Below the pieces are notes generated by a model that was not told the origin of the DNA, made no database searches, and was given only the letters and a program-made list of their open reading frames with translations. This document shows, piece by piece, positions 14,215 to 16,334 of a stretch of 16,334 nt of DNA. Location of the stretch: the NCBI GenBank assembly GCA_945900695.1, contig CAMDJU010000027.1, positions 1 to 16,334 of the forward strand, written 5' to 3'. How positions within the stretch are numbered: the stretch's first letter is position 1; each line of letters starts with the position of its first letter. Source of the stretch: Bordetella parapertussis. Its GTDB lineage: Bacteria > Pseudomonadota > Gammaproteobacteria > Burkholderiales > Burkholderiaceae_C. The position numbers were made by a program, and so were the translations under genes.

Positions 14215-15180
14215 ATGCGCAACTTGAAATGTTTCTGGATGGGTGGCCTGCTGGCCTTTTGGGTCGGCTTGTTGGGGGCCCAAAATTACCCGTTACAACC
14301 GATCAAATTGATCCAGCCTTTTGCACCAGGTGCAGCCAGCGAGGTGGCCTTGCGCATCGTGGCCGAGCGATTGAGTGCGGCCCTGAAAACCACCGTGTTG
14401 ATCGAAAACCGACCGGGTGCGGGGTCTACCTTGGGTGCCGATTCTGTGGCCAAGGCTTCCCCTGATGGGTACACATTGCTGGCCAGTTACAACTCATCGA
14501 TTGCACCCGGCCCGTTGATGTACAGCAAAATTCCATACGATCCGATCAAAGATTTTCAGCACATTGCACTGATTGGGGTCTACCCCCAATACCTGATCGT
14601 GCGCGCAGACCATCCTGCCAAATCCATACAAGACTTCCTCACCACCGTGCGAACCAAACCGGGCACGGTCAATTACGCATCTGCCGGTGTGGGCACTTCT
14701 GGCTTTTTGGTGGCTGAATTGCTCAAGCAAACGCTGTCTTTGCAAATGACCCATATTCCCTACAAGGGCCCAGCACCAGCCATCGCCGATCTGTTGGGCG
14801 GGCGTCTGGACATGGTGCTCACCGCCAGTGCCACAGAACTGGTCAAGGCGGGCAAGGTTCGGGTGTTGGCCGTGACCAGTGAAAAGCGCGTGCCTTTGTA
14901 CCCGGATATCCCCACCTTGGAGGAAATTGCGCCGGGTGTTCAAGCCGTGTCTTGGGTGGGAATTTCCGCGCCCGCGCAAACCCCCAAGGTGATCACCAGT
15001 CGTTTGGAAAAAGAAATTTTGGCCGTTCTCAATGCGCCCGATATGCAAGCGCGTTTGGCCGAGCCTGCCCTGGGCTTGTTCCCATTGACCCTGGGTGCAG
15101 ATAAATTTTCTGAATTCATCCAAAAAGAAATGCGCACTTGGGCACCCGTCATCAAAGCGGGCAATATTCGCGTCGACTGA
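14215..15180 (+). CDS. Bug/TctC-family substrate-binding protein (second copy)
   Basis: This 321-residue periplasmic receptor has a signal peptide starting MRNLKCFWMGG, with likely cleavage after A22 (GA|QN). Family motifs are in order: YPLQPIKLIQPFAPGA, ENRPGAGSTLGADSVAK, DGYTLL, IPYDPIKDF, IPYKGPAPAIADLLGGRLD, VLAVTSEKR and YPDIPTLEE. It is related to but clearly diverged from the receptor at 2040-3005, so it likely binds another carboxylate-type solute. No TctA/TctB membrane genes accompany it. The SDR gene begins 17 bp after its stop, which points to a two-gene operon where the receptor brings in the compound the dehydrogenase acts on. Of two in-frame ATGs (14206, 14215), the second is better placed relative to the GGGAA Shine-Dalgarno. 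Confidence 0.93.
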   Translation: MRNLKCFWMGGLLAFWVGLLGAQNYPLQPIKLIQPFAPGAASEVALRIVAERLSAALKTTVLIENRPGAGSTLGADSVAKASPDGYTLLASYNSSIAPGPLMYSKIPYDPIKDFQHIALIGVYPQYLIVRADHPAKSIQDFLTTVRTKPGTVNYASAGVGTSGFLVAELLKQTLSLQMTHIPYKGPAPAIADLLGGRLDMVLTASATELVKAGKVRVLAVTSEKRVPLYPDIPTLEEIAPGVQAVSWVGISAPAQTPKVITSRLEKEILAVLNAPDMQARLAEPALGLFPLTLGADKFSEFIQKEMRTWAPVIKAGNIRVD

Positions 15181-15197
15181 AAATTTAAGGGGCTGAT

Positions 15198-15950
15198 ATG
15201 TCTGAGATCGTGATTGTCACTGGGGGCAGCCGTGGCATCGGTGCGGCCACTGCCCGATTGCTGGGGGCGAAAGGTTTTTCTGTCGTGGTCAACTACAGCA
15301 ACTCACAGGCTGCGGCCCTGGAGGTGGTGGCCGATGTGGAGCGCGCCGGTGGACGGGCCATCGCTGTCAAAGGTGATGTGGGAACCGAAGCCGATGTGGT
15401 GCATTTGTTTGCTGAAACGCAACGGGTCTTTGGCACGCCCACAGGCTTGGTCAACAACGCCGGCATCGTGGGTTCGCGCAAGCGGCGCATTGAAGACATG
15501 GACGTGGCCACCATGACCGAGGTGATGCGCATCAATGTGATCGGTGCCTTGTTGTGCGCCCGTGAAGCGGCCAAATGCATGTCCACCCGCCATGGCGGTG
15601 GGGGTGGTGTGATTGTCAATGTCTCGTCCATTGGCGCCCTGACGGGTTCGCCATTTACCTTCATAGACTACGCTGCTTCCAAAGGCGCCATGGATACCTT
15701 CAATCAAGGCCTGGCCACCGAATTGGCGGCTTACGGTGTGCGCGTCAACGGCGTGCGTCCCGGTTTGATCGATACCGATATCCATGCTTCTGCGGGCATG
15801 GATGACAGGGTCAACAAGGTTGGGGCCAAGATGCCGGTCGGTCGTGCTGGCAGCGCGCTTGAAGTGGCCGAGGTGATTGCGTTTTTGCTCTCGCCCGCTT
15901 CGTCTTATGTGACCGGCAGCATGGTCAATGTGTCAGGTGGCGTGCGCTGA
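15198..15950 (+). CDS. Short-chain dehydrogenase/reductase (SDR), classical type
   Basis: This 250-residue cytoplasmic oxidoreductase has all marks of a classical SDR. The cofactor loop is TGGSRGIG (residues 8-15), the structural motif NNAG is at 86-89, and N113 is present. The catalytic set is Ser 143/144, Tyr 158 and Lys 162 (DYAASKGA). The tail SYVTGSMVNVSGGVR is typical of the FabG-like SDR group. It uses NAD(H) or NADP(H); the NYSNS sequence at the end of the second strand leaves room for NADP. AAGGGG at 15184-15189 precedes the ATG with good spacing. It is 17 bp behind the TctC-type receptor and probably shares its transcript and substrate. The substrate is unknown; annotation as a FabG-like or glucose-1-dehydrogenase-like SDR would go beyond the evidence. 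Confidence 0.92.
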   Translation: MSEIVIVTGGSRGIGAATARLLGAKGFSVVVNYSNSQAAALEVVADVERAGGRAIAVKGDVGTEADVVHLFAETQRVFGTPTGLVNNAGIVGSRKRRIEDMDVATMTEVMRINVIGALLCAREAAKCMSTRHGGGGGVIVNVSSIGALTGSPFTFIDYAASKGAMDTFNQGLATELAAYGVRVNGVRPGLIDTDIHASAGMDDRVNKVGAKMPVGRAGSALEVAEVIAFLLSPASSYVTGSMVNVSGGVR

Positions 15951-15974
15951 AGGCTTGGCGCAGACGGGGCCGCT

Positions 15975-16334
15975 TCAATACTTAGAGGTGTAAATTTTGT
16001 ATCCACGCTTCATTTGCTGGCGACAGCCGGCAAATTGAATGCTGCGAAACATGCTGCCCACTTTGGTGACTTCCCAAGCGCCTGTGTCACTGCGCAGGGT
16101 TTGTGAATAGCCGCTTTGCGACTGTCCCGAATAACCGACCAGTTTGAGCAAGCGCACTTTTTCGTCTTTGCAATCGATCTCAATGAGCATCATCATCGAT
16201 TGCGCGCCATACACATTGGGCGAAGGGTAGTTTTGTAGTACCCAGACGCGGCGATAGCCATTGACGGTTTCAACGTTCTCGGCATCCACAAAAAAACCAA
16301 CCCCATCTTGAAAGCCCATGGAAGTCCAGGCCGC
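15975..16334 (-). CDS. Adhesin_E-like (surface-adhesin protein E family) exported protein, 5' end outside the window
   Basis: The minus-strand frame runs off the window edge at 16334; only the 3' part (119 codons) is present. An internal ATG at 16319 is open, but the codons before it read A-A-W-T-S, which looks like the end of a signal peptide and the mature N-terminus, so the true start lies beyond 16334. The protein shows FFVDAENVETVNGYRRVWVL, then MMMLIEIDCKDEKVRLLKL, and ends with a Cys-containing FAGCRQ. This pattern (VD..T....G....WVL, then YDC......L) resembles the small Adhesin_E-like family common in betaproteobacteria, predicted to be periplasmic or surface-located with a disulfide. 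Function is not established. It converges on the SDR gene with a 24-bp gap. Confidence 0.6.
   Translation of the reverse strand, partial: AAWTSMGFQDGVGFFVDAENVETVNGYRRVWVLQNYPSPNVYGAQSMMMLIEIDCKDEKVRLLKLVGYSGQSQSGYSQTLRSDTGAWEVTKVGSMFRSIQFAGCRQQMKRGYKIYTSKY

Noticed and set aside
14494..15123. 209-codon minus-strand frame opposite the second TctC gene
   Set aside because: Antisense shadow of a well-supported coding sequence, with no recognisable domain.

Overview
The window reads as ordinary chromosome from a betaproteobacterium, most likely order Burkholderiales (Comamonadaceae-like). The grounds are two orphan Bug/TctC-type solute receptors, a moderate GC content with heavy TTG use for leucine, and families common in that group (DUF4010/MgtC-like, GDT1/UPF0016, Kef-type CPA2, Adhesin_E-like). 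The genus cannot be fixed from the sequence; a Limnohabitans- or Rhodoferax-like freshwater organism is only a guess. No rRNA, tRNA, CRISPR array, insertion sequence or phage gene was seen.

Left block (1-4707): the 3' end of a TIM-barrel sugar-phosphate isomerase/epimerase-like gene, an FAD-dependent 3-ketosteroid-dehydrogenase-like oxidoreductase, and a Bug/TctC periplasmic receptor run rightwards with short gaps, so probably as one operon. A second, clearly paralogous FAD oxidoreductase faces them, and its 3' end overlaps the receptor gene by 11 bp. This looks like uptake and oxidation of an unknown, probably cyclic or carboxylated, carbon source.

Middle block (4708-7355): a 296-bp non-coding region holds a near-consensus FNR/ANR box inside a 7+7 bp palindrome, placed about 41 bp before a predicted transcription start. 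It drives a small Cys-containing membrane protein. A DUF4010/MgtC-family membrane protein and a universal stress protein follow, the latter with a weaker FNR-like site at the same position. This looks like a low-oxygen response module.

Next come a secreted serralysin-type (M10) metalloprotease with one degenerate RTX motif and no export genes beside it (7516-9336), then a D-threonine-aldolase-like PLP enzyme and an Ldh_2-family NAD(P)-dependent 2-oxoacid reductase/dehydrogenase (9478-11725), closed by a probable rho-independent terminator. A leftward pair follows: a GDT1/UPF0016 cation exporter and a Kef-type K+/H+ antiporter (13510-11762 and 14107-13529), probably one ion-homeostasis operon. 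The right end has a second orphan Bug/TctC receptor coupled to an SDR dehydrogenase (14215-15950), and the 3' part of an Adhesin_E-like exported protein on the minus strand.

No feature proves a wholly new system. The points most worth following are the FNR-box promoter before the uncharacterised Cys-motif membrane protein, and the paralogous KstD-like pair around a Bug receptor with divergent active-site motifs.
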